Shown here piece by piece: positions 1 through 8,478 of a DNA stretch of 64,000 nt. The position numbers and the translations under genes are program-made. Source of the DNA: Candidatus Woesearchaeota archaeon (GTDB lineage: Archaea; Nanobdellota; Nanobdellia; Woesearchaeales; UBA11576); the NCBI GenBank assembly GCA_018668595.1, contig JABJCP010000013.1, positions 128,116 to 192,115 on the forward strand, given 5' to 3'. Under the pieces are notes generated by a model. That model saw only the letters and a program-made list of their open reading frames with translations, ran no database searches and had not been told where the DNA came from. Position 1 is the stretch's first letter; each line of letters starts with the position of its first letter.

Positions 1-2
1 AA

Positions 3-212
3 AATATAACACCAAAAAAAGGTCGCAAAAACAAACTAGGAATAGGCATGTTCTTAGTTGGCGTTGTACTATTTGTAATAGGAATTGCACTAGTGCAAGA
101 TTTAATCCTAAAATTTATTAAATTTGCAATAGGACTACTACTGATTTTTATTTCATTACCATTAATATTCGGATCATATGGATGGATAAAAGTTAGAAAA
201 TATTTTAAGTGA
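3..212 (+). CDS. C-terminal end of a membrane protein (partial)
   Basis: An open frame enters from the left edge and stops with TGA at 210-212, leaving 69 residues. Two hydrophobic stretches are visible, at about residues 16-31 (MFLVGVVLFVIGIALV) and 43-59, separated by a short polar turn. The tail ends in basic residues (KVRKYFK), which suits a cytoplasmic C-terminus. The start lies outside the window. I do not recognise a family. It is followed 20 bases later by the DUF357 gene on the same strand, so the two may be co-transcribed. Confidence 0.7.
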   Translation, partial: NITPKKGRKNKLGIGMFLVGVVLFVIGIALVQDLILKFIKFAIGLLLIFISLPLIFGSYGWIKVRKYFK

Positions 213-232
213 TTACAGAAATAAATTAGAAA

Positions 233-529
233 ATGGAACAGCGCGAAAAGATAACTCCAAAAATATTAGAACATTATTTTAGTGTGACTGCAAAAGCAAT
301 TGCCATGGTTAAAGAAAAAGGATTCGATAGTGAACGTGAGAATGAAGCAAAAGATTTTCTTGACATGGCAGAACGCTACTTTAGTGATGGAAAACATTTT
401 TGGGATAATGGTGATTTAGTAAATGCATTTGGAGCAGTTTACTATGCGCATGCATGGCTTGATGCAGGTGCTAGGATAGGATTGTTTAAAGTTAAAGATA
501 GCACATTATTTACTGTAGATGATGAGTAA
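233..529 (+). CDS. DUF357 family protein
   Basis: A 98-residue soluble protein with the features of archaeal DUF357: an N-terminal helix, a run AKDFLDMAERYFSDGKHFW, then GDLVNAFGAVYYAHAWLDAG followed by RIGLF. The YAHAWLDAG-R-G segment is the most conserved part of the family. Length is normal and the protein looks complete. The family is widespread in archaea and its function is not established; it is usually described as a small helical protein. No convincing Shine-Dalgarno sequence precedes the ATG, and the gene lies just behind the truncated membrane protein gene, so it may be translated from a shared message. Confidence 0.85.
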   Translation: MEQREKITPKILEHYFSVTAKAIAMVKEKGFDSERENEAKDFLDMAERYFSDGKHFWDNGDLVNAFGAVYYAHAWLDAGARIGLFKVKDSTLFTVDDE

Positions 530-616
530 AATAAATTTAAAAATATTTAAGCCAACAACAAAATTGGAAAAAAATTAAAAAAGAAAATAATAATTAAGTT
601 TCGATATTTTAAAGTT

Positions 617-1066
617 CTAAAGATCATAATTTGTATCACACGGAAATGCTGAGTTCTCTCTTATTTTCTGCAGTTTTTCATCATAAAGTTTGAAACTGCT
701 CAAAATATCACATTCTGTAAATGGCCTTGGTTTGAATTTAATTGATTTAATTTTATCACCAATACATAATTTATCTACTTCTGAATCACTCATCAGACAT
801 TTGGGATGATTATCAACATAAACGCAAGGCGCTTTAACCTCTTCTGTATCACAAGGACCTGCATAATCACAATAAGTAAAAGTATTCTGATAAATTCCAA
901 ATTTAACAATTTTAGGATCCTCAATAGTTCTAGGAACTTGAAAATAAATAATAGAACCAATAATTCCTGCTCCGACAAACCAGGACCAATTATTTGAAAT
1001 AACTGTTGCGAATAAATCTAAAACTGTGAATGCTAAATTTTTATCTTCTTGTTTTTTTTCTTTCAT
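617..1066 (-). CDS. Small single-pass membrane protein, tandem family A, copy 4
   Basis: 149 residues, not recognised outside this window. A Lys-rich N-terminus (MKEKKQEDK) precedes one hydrophobic segment near residues 28-43 (SWFVGAGIIGSIIYF). A predicted extracellular part follows with paired Cys and the pattern Val-Pro-Arg-Thr-Ile-Glu then CVYVDNHPKC and GDKIKSI, ending near ECD. The same order (anchor, R-x-x-E-N/D, a Gly-x-Tyr strand, Cys, GD-x-I/L, a late Cys) occurs in the next three genes upstream, so these are tandem paralogues. It is last in the minus-strand block that starts at 9786. Function unknown; surface location is inferred from the anchor and the Cys. Confidence 0.7.
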   Translation of the reverse strand: MKEKKQEDKNLAFTVLDLFATVISNNWSWFVGAGIIGSIIYFQVPRTIEDPKIVKFGIYQNTFTYCDYAGPCDTEEVKAPCVYVDNHPKCLMSDSEVDKLCIGDKIKSIKFKPRPFTECDILSSFKLYDEKLQKIRENSAFPCDTNYDL

Positions 1067-1090
1067 TTTAATAATTAAATATTAACCAAA

Positions 1091-1546
1091 TTATTCTTTT
1101 TTCTCATAACGCACCAATGGCTCGCAAGGTCTAAATGGATAGCCCAGTTCCCACTCGACATAATTTAATTTATCTCCTTTTTTTAAATTTTCACCAATAA
1201 CATAATCTCCTCTAACACACAAATTTGTCTCTTCGAATTTAATGAAAGTATAATATTCCGGCATGTTCATCGAATCTAAAACCATTGATTGATCAACTTC
1301 TTTAACAGTTACATTTTCTAAAATTCTTTCTTCAAGAAATACTCTATGACAACACTTACCAACACCACCAACTATTACTGCAGCTGCTGTAATTCCAACC
1401 ACAATAGTTATTAAATTTTGAATTCCTTTTCCAATAAGATGCCCTGCATATTTTATTCCTGTTTTTGATTTTTGTTCTTTAGAGTCAGGAATTTTTGATT
1501 CTTCTTGATCTAAATCTTCATTAAATTTATTATCTATTGTACTCAT
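1091..1546 (-). CDS. Small single-pass membrane protein, tandem family A, copy 3
   Basis: 151 residues counted from the ATG at 1546. This start follows GGTGATT at a normal ribosome-binding distance; an in-frame ATG at 1558 overlaps the upstream gene more. An acidic/Lys-rich cytoplasmic tail of about 45 residues precedes a hydrophobic segment (about residues 50-66, LITIVVGITAAAVIVGG) and then a CCHRVF stretch. The outer part has the family A pattern: E-N-V-T-V, CVRGDYVIGENLKKGDKL and a final CEPLVRYEKKE. It overlaps or abuts the copy upstream, consistent with an operon made by tandem duplication. No known family is recognised. Confidence 0.7.
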   Translation of the reverse strand: MSTIDNKFNEDLDQEESKIPDSKEQKSKTGIKYAGHLIGKGIQNLITIVVGITAAAVIVGGVGKCCHRVFLEERILENVTVKEVDQSMVLDSMNMPEYYTFIKFEETNLCVRGDYVIGENLKKGDKLNYVEWELGYPFRPCEPLVRYEKKE

Positions 1547-1547
1547 A

Positions 1548-1970
1548 CTAATCACCATAATTCATTTTATAATCAATCACGTAGTCACACGGACCTATTA
1601 TTCCTGGACGATAAGTTAATTTTTTAATTTTGTTACCAATATGAATATTATCTCCAAAAGGTTTTGGATCTCTAAAACACTGACCACCCTCAACAGTAAT
1701 TGTAGTTTGTTCTTCTTCATAACCAGATTCATGATCAACAATAGTATAGCTTCCTTTATCGATTACTTTGACATTCTCGACGGATCTTGGAGCAAAACAA
1801 GACTTGTAAGTAAAACCACCCATAGCAATTAAAAAAACAAGACCGACTATTTTATGAGTAAGAGTTGGTTTTGGTTCAACTAGTTCAGAAAGTGTTAGTT
1901 TGTTTTCTGACTTTTTATTTTCCAAAGTTTTATTTTCTAAATTTTTATTATCCATTTTATTTAAACTCAT
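1548..1970 (-). CDS. Small single-pass membrane protein, tandem family A, copy 2
   Basis: 140 residues. The N-terminus carries a short repeated run (NKNLENKTLENKKSENK), then a hydrophobic segment at about residues 37-55 (HKIVGLVFLIAMGGFTYKSC). The outer region holds the family A signature RSVENVKVIDKGSYTIV, a Cys in GGQCFRDPK, HIGNKIKKLTYRPG and a final CDYVIDY. The ATG at 1970 overlaps the end of the previous gene; a second ATG at 1955 is possible. The closest relative in the window is the 111-residue copy directly upstream. Role unknown. Confidence 0.7.
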   Translation of the reverse strand: MSLNKMDNKNLENKTLENKKSENKLTLSELVEPKPTLTHKIVGLVFLIAMGGFTYKSCFAPRSVENVKVIDKGSYTIVDHESGYEEEQTTITVEGGQCFRDPKPFGDNIHIGNKIKKLTYRPGIIGPCDYVIDYKMNYGD

Positions 1971-2292
1971 ACGATTTTAGATAATCACATTCTTCCCACG
2001 CACCCCACGCGTAAACAATGTTTTTTATTCTATCTCCTGTTTTAATCTCGCCTGCAAATTCTGCTCTAAGGCATTTGTCATGATTATTAACATAAATTGT
2101 TGGTTGAGTAAATGGAATAGGCATTGTGATTGTTCCTTTATTACCTTTGTAAGTTCCAGTATTAGTAACAGTACTGTTTTCTAATTTATGAGGATAAAAA
2201 GATGCGTAACAAAAACCAAGAACTGCAAGTGCAGACAAACCAATGTAAATTCCGCGCTTAGATTTTTTTGATAAGTTAAGTTTTTTATTCAT
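1957..2292 (-). CDS. Small single-pass membrane protein, tandem family A, copy 1
   Basis: 111 residues, the shortest member of family A. A basic N-terminus (MNKKLNLSKKSKRG) precedes a hydrophobic segment at about residues 15-32 (IYIGLSALAVLGFCYASF). The outer part reads HKLENSTVTNTGTYKG, then VNNHDKC, a GD-R-I motif and a final CDYLKSY. Its VNNHDKC matches VDNHPKC in copy 4. The start overlaps the stop of the beta-propeller gene by a few bases, so translation is probably coupled. Function unknown. Confidence 0.7.
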   Translation of the reverse strand: MNKKLNLSKKSKRGIYIGLSALAVLGFCYASFYPHKLENSTVTNTGTYKGNKGTITMPIPFTQPTIYVNNHDKCLRAEFAGEIKTGDRIKNIVYAWGAWEECDYLKSYEFK

Positions 2293-3487
2293 TTTTGATC
2301 AACTCCAATTTCAAAATATTATCATAATAAGAACTAAAATTAGTTAACCACAAATCACTACCTTGCCAAGTTAATCCTTTATTTGAATCAACAGGGCTAT
2401 TAAAATAATTTACAACATCTCCTGCCAGATTAAATGCTAAAATTTTATTATCTATACTATCACAAGTCCACAACAGACCATTTTTGTAATCTAACCCTCT
2501 TAAGTGTTCATTATTAGACTTGATGGAATATGCAATTTCTCCAATACATTCATTGATTTCAATTTTATTAATTAAATCCTGCGTGCCATTATGACCATTT
2601 TCAAGAACCCAAAAATTATTCCCGTCCCAAGTTAAACCCAATAAATGATATGTTTCAGTTAATATTTCGTCGAGCAAAACAACTTTGTTTTGATAATCTG
2701 TTTGAAAATCAGTTGAAATCCTATGAAATCCATAAATATGTTCCCAAGGTTCTTTGAAAGTAATCCATAAATTATTTTCAGCCCAAGTAATTCCATCAGT
2801 ACTATGAGTTTTTACAGAATCTTCAAAATTTCCATCTGTATCAAATTTGTAAATTTCTCCACTCACATTCGAGTTAATACAAAATATTTTTTCTCCAGTC
2901 CAAACAATACCCTTTGCTCCCTTCGGACCATAATCCCACGTGTTAGTTATCTTATATGAATAAAATTCTTTTAAACAAAGATGATCTCCTGAATCTCCAA
3001 TTGTGCAACATTTTCCGTCAATATCAGGATTTACAGATTCAATAATATCATAACCAAAATCTTTGTGAAAATCGCAGTCGATATTACTTATACACTCTCC
3101 TTGATCACAATGCTCAATTATATCACATTTTTTAATTTCAGAATAAGGTTCATTACATTCCTGAACTAAAATTTGCTTTGGACCATTACAAAAAGGAATT
3201 CCATTTCCCCTGCAATTAATATCTTCAGAGTTAACACTCAAATCGGTTATTTTAATATCCATCATATCAACCAAATTATCTGAAATATCTGAAACTGAAT
3301 CAAAATCCTCTAGGTCATCTATTTTATCTACTTTATCTATCGAGTCTAAACCCTCCTTAGTAGTTTCGGTTAAATCATATGAGCAAACATTTTCTGCAGG
3401 GCAATTTTTTGAAGCGTCGCAACTAGCAATTGAAGCTGCAGCTAAAGAAATCAATGCAATATTTAATAATTTTTTTAGTGAATCCAT
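2285..3487 (-). CDS. Beta-propeller-like lipoprotein with a Cys-rich linker
   Basis: 400 residues. The N-terminus (MDSLKKLLNIALISLAAAS then IASC) looks like a lipoprotein signal with the Cys at about residue 23. An acidic, disordered stretch (about 40-85) and a Cys-rich module (about 90-170) follow. From about residue 185 there are at least five repeats of the type GxxWxGxxxWxxN: GIVWTGEKIFCIN, GITWAENNLWITF, GLTWDGNNFWVLE, GLDYKNGLLWTCD and GLTWQGSDLWLTN. Regular Gly-Leu-Trp strands of this kind are typical of beta-propellers. It is probably an outward-facing binding or adhesion protein; an enzyme activity cannot be excluded. No catalytic residues are evident. Confidence 0.7.
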   Translation of the reverse strand: MDSLKKLLNIALISLAAASIASCDASKNCPAENVCSYDLTETTKEGLDSIDKVDKIDDLEDFDSVSDISDNLVDMMDIKITDLSVNSEDINCRGNGIPFCNGPKQILVQECNEPYSEIKKCDIIEHCDQGECISNIDCDFHKDFGYDIIESVNPDIDGKCCTIGDSGDHLCLKEFYSYKITNTWDYGPKGAKGIVWTGEKIFCINSNVSGEIYKFDTDGNFEDSVKTHSTDGITWAENNLWITFKEPWEHIYGFHRISTDFQTDYQNKVVLLDEILTETYHLLGLTWDGNNFWVLENGHNGTQDLINKIEINECIGEIAYSIKSNNEHLRGLDYKNGLLWTCDSIDNKILAFNLAGDVVNYFNSPVDSNKGLTWQGSDLWLTNFSSYYDNILKLELIKNE

Positions 3488-3525
3488 TTTAGTAAAACTA
3501 ATCTAAAAAAAGAAAAAAAACTAAA

Positions 3526-3885
3526 TTAAAAATTGTCAAGATTTGGATCTGGCGTTTTGTCCTCATACATACATCTACAACAATCTCTAGAACCATCGTC
3601 GAGAGTTACGCATAACTCATCTTTATAGATAGTATTAGTTGTTGTGATGCAGCTATATTCATCAAATCCAGTTCCTCTACTTTCACAATCAAGCTGAGCA
3701 CAACACTCAGTTGTTTCGTGATCACAACCACCAACATAAGTTCCACCTGCGACTACTGCAATTCCTGTTAAAGCAAGAGTTGCATATTTTTTTGTGTTAT
3801 TTAATTTAGTTTTAAACTTGTTACCTAATTGTTTAAACAAGTTTTTTTCAATTTTTGTTTCTAAATTTACTTCTCTATTCGCCAT
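3526..3885 (-). CDS. Small Cys-rich lipobox protein, family B
   Basis: 119 residues, with a strong ribosome-binding site (GGAGGG) before the ATG. A charged N-terminal tail of about 35 residues (VNLETKIEKNLFKQL) leads into KKYATLALTGIAVVAGGTYV and then GGC, which fits a lipobox or simply a membrane anchor ending in Cys. The outer domain contains ECCAQLDC, further Cys and a late DCCRC. The nucleotide and protein sequence around the anchor is nearly the same as in the genes at 3906 and 4583, so the family is recently duplicated. The unusually long N-region before the hydrophobic core is atypical for lipoproteins. Role unknown. Confidence 0.65.
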   Translation of the reverse strand: MANREVNLETKIEKNLFKQLGNKFKTKLNNTKKYATLALTGIAVVAGGTYVGGCDHETTECCAQLDCESRGTGFDEYSCITTTNTIYKDELCVTLDDGSRDCCRCMYEDKTPDPNLDNF

Positions 3886-3905
3886 CTTATAGCCCTCCTC
3901 GTCAT

Positions 3906-4217
3906 TTAATCATCATCAAATGTATCAAACATATCATCCATGCTCAACCCATACTCTTGTGTCATGAATGAAGGATCTGGATCTGGCGGACTATACGGAT
4001 CACATGCACAAGTATCATCATAATGATCAGTACATCCCCAATTGCATTCTTTCTCTTTGCAACATTCACTTAATTCTCCACAACCACCAACATAGATTCC
4101 ACCTGCAACTAATGCAATTCCTGTTAAAGCAAGAGTTGCATATTTTTTTCCAACACTCAATGTATTTTTTAATTTATCACCTATTCTTTTTTCCAAATTT
4201 AATTTCTTATTTTTCAT
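3906..4217 (-). CDS. Small Cys-rich lipobox protein, family B
   Basis: 103 residues from the ATG at 4217, which follows AGGGGG at a good distance; a longer reading frame back to 4268 has no such site. Layout: KLNLEKRIGDKLKN tail, the anchor KKYATLALTGIALVAGGIYV with GGC, ECCKEKEC, several further Cys and an acidic tail (GLSMDDMFDTFDDD). The same acidic tail closes the gene at 4583, so the two are close paralogues. Probably membrane-bound and facing outward, with disulfides. No database family is recognised by eye. Confidence 0.65.
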   Translation of the reverse strand: MKNKKLNLEKRIGDKLKNTLSVGKKYATLALTGIALVAGGIYVGGCGELSECCKEKECNWGCTDHYDDTCACDPYSPPDPDPSFMTQEYGLSMDDMFDTFDDD

Positions 4218-4218
4218 T

Positions 4219-4542
4219 TTAGCCCCCTGTATAATAACAACTACATATGCAACATTCTTCTTCACCATTACTATTTATGACACAATGATCTGCGTCCTCT
4301 TTTTCTGAAACTCTTTTTTCGCATTCAAAATACATAGCGCTAGAACATTTCATCTCCTGACATGCTTGATTTTTTGATGCTAGATCATCTTGCTGAAATT
4401 CATAAAATATCAAATACCCAATACCTGCGGCAACTGCTAACCCGTATGAAATTTTTAATCCTTTAACTGTGCCACTTTTAATTTGTGACCAAGCAGATCT
4501 TTTGAGTTTACTCTCTAGATTTTCTTCTTTTAAATTATTCAT
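4219..4542 (-). CDS. Small Cys-rich membrane protein, family B variant
   Basis: 107 residues. N-terminal charged tail (NNLKEENLESKLKRS), a hydrophobic segment near residues 31-47 (ISYGLAVAAGIGYLIFY), then an outer domain with ACQEMKC, a Cys-Glu pair, and the closing motif CVINSNGEEECCICSCY. That closing motif recurs in the gene at 7834 (CVTNDEGEQECCSCSCY), which shows common origin although the anchor differs and no lipobox Cys directly follows it. The stop codon lies just before the ATG of the next gene, so coupling is likely. Function unknown. Confidence 0.65.
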   Translation of the reverse strand: MNNLKEENLESKLKRSAWSQIKSGTVKGLKISYGLAVAAGIGYLIFYEFQQDDLASKNQACQEMKCSSAMYFECEKRVSEKEDADHCVINSNGEEECCICSCYYTGG

Positions 4543-4582
4543 TTTGAATCACAGTTAGTTTTGAATTATTTATTTGATTTTA

Positions 4583-4921
4583 TTAATTTCCTGCATCGTC
4601 GGACGTATCATCAAATACATCATCCATACTTAATCCAAATTCTTGCGTTGCATAACTTGGTCCTGGTTGATCATATTTACATTCGCAAGTATTGTCATAA
4701 TGATCTACGCAAGTATAACTAGAACCACAATTCAATTCTTTGCAACATTCACTTGGTTCTCCACAACCACCAACATAAAGTCCACCAGTAACTAATGCTA
4801 CTCCTACTGTCGCAATTGTCGCATATTTTTTTACAATAGATCCTAAATTTTTTAATCCACTCAGGTTTTCCACATTGCTAATTTTATTTTCAATGTTAAT
4901 ATTTTTGTTTTTTTGTTTCAT
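4583..4921 (-). CDS. Small Cys-rich lipobox protein, family B
   Basis: 112 residues. Tail with KQKNKNINIENKISN, anchor KKYATIATVGVALVTGGLYV then GGC, followed by ECCKELNC, CVDHYDNTCEC and the acidic end GLSMDDVFDDTSDD. Nearly the same design as the 103-residue gene at 3906. The ATG follows AGGTAAA closely downstream of the 388-residue exported protein, so both are likely in one transcript. Function unknown; a structural or adhesive surface role is only a guess. Confidence 0.65.
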   Translation of the reverse strand: MKQKNKNINIENKISNVENLSGLKNLGSIVKKYATIATVGVALVTGGLYVGGCGEPSECCKELNCGSSYTCVDHYDNTCECKYDQPGPSYATQEFGLSMDDVFDDTSDDAGN

Positions 4922-4927
4922 TTTATT

Positions 4928-6094
4928 TTACCTCACATAATAAATTTTTACAGTTCTCTCGTCTAGATTTGTTCCGTTAGGATATGCAAGCAAAGCAATA
5001 TTTTTTAGCACATCAGGCATTTCAACAAGTGCTGCATCCAAAACAGTTGCAGCCCTGTCAAAACTTAATTCAAAATTTGTGTAGTCAGGTTTGCCTTTGC
5101 GTTTTTCTTTAATTCTTCCACCAAATGTTTCTGCACACTTTTTTGCAGAGGGAACAGAAGCATTACCACATGAAAGAAAAAGACCTCCTGGATTTTCTGT
5201 TGCATGTTTAGTTATCGATACCAGGAGGTCTCCCATCCCTTTAGAAGAAGAAACAAAGGGATCATAAACACACTCCTCAAAAGAAACTGCGCCAACATAC
5301 TGTGCTGCAAGACCATCTACAGACCCACCTGCACAAATTTTTTCTCTGTCGCTAAAAGCAATATTCATCAAGGGTAATTCTTGTTTAACGACTTTTGGTT
5401 CGGGGCATTTTGGACAATTTTTTTCAGGACAAGTTAATTCGTCAGAAGGGTCTTTAATTGAATCTGCTAAATCAGTTTTAGATTTTTCTGCTTTTTTAGG
5501 ATCTTTATTTAGTTGATACTCAATTTTTTTTCTTTTGTAAAAATCTGCAGCAGTAGAAATAGCTTCTGAAGTTCTATTTATGCCACAACTCGGTTCAAGA
5601 CCAAAATACTTAACAGTAAATGTTGCTAAATTTCCTGTTTGAGGAATTCGCTGTTCGAATATGACATATGTTGAAAAATCTCCACCATCACTAACAACAA
5701 TGCCTTTAACGTCGTGAATATCTGAAAAAAAGATTTTTTCTTTAAGTGAGTGTGATTCATATAGTAAAATTGCAGGTTGATTAAATCCATCAACATCAGA
5801 AAGTACTTTTACTTCTGCAGATCCTTGCGTTAATGTCTGTTGTTGATTGTTACCTGTGCCAATTGTTTTAACATATTTTCCAGTAAGACAATTACCTATA
5901 TCTTGAGGCGTGATTTTACTAAGGTCTGCAGTGTTTGACGGAGTGTAAACATTTTCGAGTTTTGGTTGTTTTGCATTTGCAACAGAATAACTAATTTTTC
6001 CATCGGAATAAATGCTTGGTGCTAATACAATACTTGATGCGACTAATAAACTAGTCAATGTTTTTTTTGATTTGTTTAATATTTTTTCTAACAT
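4928..6094 (-). CDS. Exported protein of unknown function
   Basis: 388 residues from the ATG at 6094, which is preceded by AAGGTGGT; the upstream extension to 6133 lacks a ribosome-binding site. A basic N-terminus and hydrophobic core (LTSLLVASSIVLAPSIY) form a signal peptide or anchor. The body is about 360 residues with a charged helical linker and a Cys cluster near residues 225-235 (CPEKNCPKC), then a C-terminal domain with scattered Cys. No repeats and no known domain are recognised. It sits in the middle of the block of surface-protein genes. Confidence 0.65.
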   Translation of the reverse strand: MLEKILNKSKKTLTSLLVASSIVLAPSIYSDGKISYSVANAKQPKLENVYTPSNTADLSKITPQDIGNCLTGKYVKTIGTGNNQQQTLTQGSAEVKVLSDVDGFNQPAILLYESHSLKEKIFFSDIHDVKGIVVSDGGDFSTYVIFEQRIPQTGNLATFTVKYFGLEPSCGINRTSEAISTAADFYKRKKIEYQLNKDPKKAEKSKTDLADSIKDPSDELTCPEKNCPKCPEPKVVKQELPLMNIAFSDREKICAGGSVDGLAAQYVGAVSFEECVYDPFVSSSKGMGDLLVSITKHATENPGGLFLSCGNASVPSAKKCAETFGGRIKEKRKGKPDYTNFELSFDRAATVLDAALVEMPDVLKNIALLAYPNGTNLDERTVKIYYVR

Positions 6095-6241
6095 TTTATA
6101 CCACCTTGGATTGTTAATTATTATTATAAGCAAGATATTACGTTGTTAGATAGGTAAACCTAGCTAAAATCAACTTGAATAATTCAGGGATGAAAATAAT
6201 TTAATTTGAAAAAAATTATAAAAAAATATTAAAAAAAATTA

Positions 6242-6838
6242 TTAATCACCCGGCCCTAAAGGACCGTAATCTCCAAGAACTTTAATCCAAAATCCACAAT
6301 TATCAGTATTCATTTTAGCTCGAGTTCCAAATATATCTGCAGCTTTCTCAGCAGTTTTTTTTTTCAATCTAATGCAATTAACAGATCCATCATTTGCTTC
6401 AGTGCATAAATCTTCTCCCACTAGCCAAGCAAGTCCTTTGTTATACATAGTATACGAATGACAAGTTGTATGAACATTTATTCCCCAGCGAGGAAAATAC
6501 ACTCCATTTACTTCTTCGTGACCTCTCACAACCAAATTCCACTCACCACATTCACCTGCAGAATCATCATATTTTGCACATTTTATATGATAAGAAACTT
6601 TATCAAATTCATCTTTAAATAACTCTGCCAATTGTTTTCCCAAATTTTCAATGGACCCGTGAATAACTGCAGGCCGATAAACAAAACTAGGACTTCCTTC
6701 TTCAACACTCATTTGACTATATTCTACATTCGATCGACTGCACTCTAATTCTCCAGCATTAACGTCGGATGCTCCTAATCCTAATACCAATCCTGCTGCA
6801 AGAGTTGCACCTGCCAATATATTTGTTAATTTAGACAT
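6242..6838 (-). CDS. Secreted Cys-containing protein with cleavable signal peptide
   Basis: 198 residues. The N-terminus MSKLTNILAGATLAAG, followed by a hydrophobic core and VNA before Gly, is a clear Sec signal peptide cut after about residue 28. The mature part contains several Cys, with a motif GVYFPRWG and later LCTEANDGSVNCIRLKKKTA. The second motif resembles LCVSTTKGEAFCYKLKDTVA in the protein at 7209, so these are distant paralogues. An AGGAGG site precedes the ATG. The first seven residues are shared with the next two upstream genes. Function unknown. Confidence 0.7.
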   Translation of the reverse strand: MSKLTNILAGATLAAGLVLGLGASDVNAGELECSRSNVEYSQMSVEEGSPSFVYRPAVIHGSIENLGKQLAELFKDEFDKVSYHIKCAKYDDSAGECGEWNLVVRGHEEVNGVYFPRWGINVHTTCHSYTMYNKGLAWLVGEDLCTEANDGSVNCIRLKKKTAEKAADIFGTRAKMNTDNCGFWIKVLGDYGPLGPGD

Positions 6839-6909
6839 TTTATTCCTCCTGATTTATTATTTCATTTGATTTTTTTAGTTTATTTTATTTCATTAAAATA
6901 TAAAAAAAA

Positions 6910-7158
6910 TTATTCATACTTTGCAATATCATTCTTGAATATATCATCTAAAAAATCTACTGCAACTAAATATTTTCTTTGCTGTTCAAGACTTGGTCTG
7001 TTGTTGAAAGCATCAGATTCTTCTGCTAATTGTTTGGCCTGCGTTGGCGCATATAATCCATTACTTGCGTGACCATAATCAACAACAGTTCTACAACCTC
7101 CTAAAGTTGCAAATGCTAAAAGTCCTGCTCCGACGATAATTTTTGTTAGTTTTGACAT
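6910..7158 (-). CDS. Small lipoprotein
   Basis: 82 residues with a classic lipobox: MSKLTKIIVGAGLLAFAT, then LGGC, Cys at about residue 22. The mature chain is only about 60 residues, polar, with no further Cys. A strong AGGAGG site precedes the ATG. It shares the start MSKLT and the ribosome-binding region with its two neighbours, which suggests duplication of a signal-peptide cassette. Function unknown. Confidence 0.7.
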   Translation of the reverse strand: MSKLTKIIVGAGLLAFATLGGCRTVVDYGHASNGLYAPTQAKQLAEESDAFNNRPSLEQQRKYLVAVDFLDDIFKNDIAKYE

Positions 7159-7208
7159 TTTTATACCTCCTAATCACTTAATTTATTTATTCAATTTTAT
7201 AAAAAAAA

Positions 7209-7781
7209 TTATTTTGCATTTATGTTATTCATAGTTGGATCTAACAAATTTTTTTTATCATTACCACTTTCTTTAATGTAATAACTTAATGTTGACCCTA
7301 TTTCTGCTGCAACAGTATCTTTTAATTTATAACAAAATGCTTCTCCTTTTGTTGTTGAAACGCAAAGCTTATCCTTCACGTATTTACTAAATGGCCAAAA
7401 GTTTCTCTCTTGAATGTAGACACCAGATACAGAACCTAAGTTAAGTACAAACGCTCGACGGTAGGGTTTAGGACCTTGTCTTTTATTTTCTTCAGCACAA
7501 ACTATGATTTTATCTCCTTTCATTTCTGTAATGTATGTTTTGTCGCACTCTGATTTAAGTAAACTATCTAGTTTAACTGCAACAATGTCCTGAAGATCTG
7601 CTTTAGATTCTTTTTTTGATTCTTCTTTTTTCAAATCTGTGCCTGCAGATTTTTCTCCTGCATACGCTACTGCTGGCGAAAAAAATGGTTGTGGTTTAAT
7701 GTATCTATGACAACCACCCAATCCTCCTAAATTAACTGCAGCAAAAGTTATTGCACACACAATGTTTGTTAGTTTTGACAT
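7209..7781 (-). CDS. Lipoprotein, paralogue of the secreted protein at 6242
   Basis: 190 residues. The signal MSKLTNIVCAITFAAVNLGG ends in LGGC (Cys near residue 24), a good lipobox. A Lys/Glu-rich linker (about 45-60) separates it from a domain with GVYIQERNFW, LCVSTTKGEAFCYKL and few other features. Similarity to the 198-residue protein at 6242 is confined to this C-terminal half. AGGAGG precedes the ATG. Function unknown; it is probably tethered to the outer face of the membrane. Confidence 0.7.
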   Translation of the reverse strand: MSKLTNIVCAITFAAVNLGGLGGCHRYIKPQPFFSPAVAYAGEKSAGTDLKKEESKKESKADLQDIVAVKLDSLLKSECDKTYITEMKGDKIIVCAEENKRQGPKPYRRAFVLNLGSVSGVYIQERNFWPFSKYVKDKLCVSTTKGEAFCYKLKDTVAAEIGSTLSYYIKESGNDKKNLLDPTMNNINAK

Positions 7782-7833
7782 TTTTTTACCTCCTAAAGTT
7801 TAAAATAAAATGTTTAAATGCTATTTTGTTAAC

Positions 7834-8136
7834 TTAATATTTTGTTGAATAACAACTACATGAACAACATTCTTGTTCACCCTCGTCATTGGTTACGCAT
7901 TTTTGTGCTTGATGAGGAGACTCATATTCACAATAACATTCTGTTGAAGAGTTTGAACTAGTGCAACTTAATGCTGCACAACAAGCAGATTCTTCACCAG
8001 AACCACAACCAGAAATGTAAGCAGCCCCTAAAACAAAAGATGTTGCAATGATTAGTTTTGAAGTTTTAGAGCTAAATCTAGTTCTTAATTTATTCAGGAA
8101 TGATTTTTCTAATTTTTCTTCGAGATTTTTATTCAT
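7834..8136 (-). CDS. Small Cys-rich lipobox protein, family B
   Basis: 100 residues. Charged tail (NKNLEEKLEKSFLNKL), hydrophobic segment LIIATSFVLGAAYI followed by SGC, then ACCAALSC, an ECYCEYE stretch and the closing CVTNDEGEQECCSCSCY shared with the gene at 4219. Its ATG overlaps the stop codon of the upstream gene (ATGA-type overlap), so the two are translationally coupled. Function unknown. Confidence 0.65.
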   Translation of the reverse strand: MNKNLEEKLEKSFLNKLRTRFSSKTSKLIIATSFVLGAAYISGCGSGEESACCAALSCTSSNSSTECYCEYESPHQAQKCVTNDEGEQECCSCSCYSTKY

Positions 8137-8468
8137 TGAGCATCACCGCAATAAACATCATCTTCAAACTCTGTTGAATCATCCTCCCATGATTGATATG
8201 TAGATTCGTCAATAGTGAGAAAATTAATAGTTCTACAATAACACCCCCCATCATTTTCATTTACACAAATATCTGAACAATTAGCTTCTTGACAACACTC
8301 GCTTTCTTCTCCTCCACAACCAACAAAATATCCTGCACTTAATGCTAATGAAGCTGCTGCTAAATATGTTGCAAATTTTCCACTTGCTTTTCTTCTTATT
8401 TTTCTTAAAATTCCAATATTACTTACAACTTTTTTCTCTAGATTAATCTCTATATCTTTATTTTTCAT
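8133..8468 (-). CDS. Small Cys-rich lipobox protein, family B
   Basis: 111 residues from the ATG at 8468, chosen because AGGGGG lies just upstream, as for the gene at 3906; the frame extends to 8495 without such a site. Tail NKDIEINLEKKVVSNIG, anchor YLAAASLALSAGYFV, then GC, ECCQEANC, an ICVNENDGGCYC stretch and an acidic end. It lies directly downstream of the M43 metalloprotease gene, so it may be co-expressed with that enzyme. Function unknown. Confidence 0.65.
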   Translation of the reverse strand: MKNKDIEINLEKKVVSNIGILRKIRRKASGKFATYLAAASLALSAGYFVGCGGEESECCQEANCSDICVNENDGGCYCRTINFLTIDESTYQSWEDDSTEFEDDVYCGDAQ

Positions 8469-8478
8469 TTTATTCCCC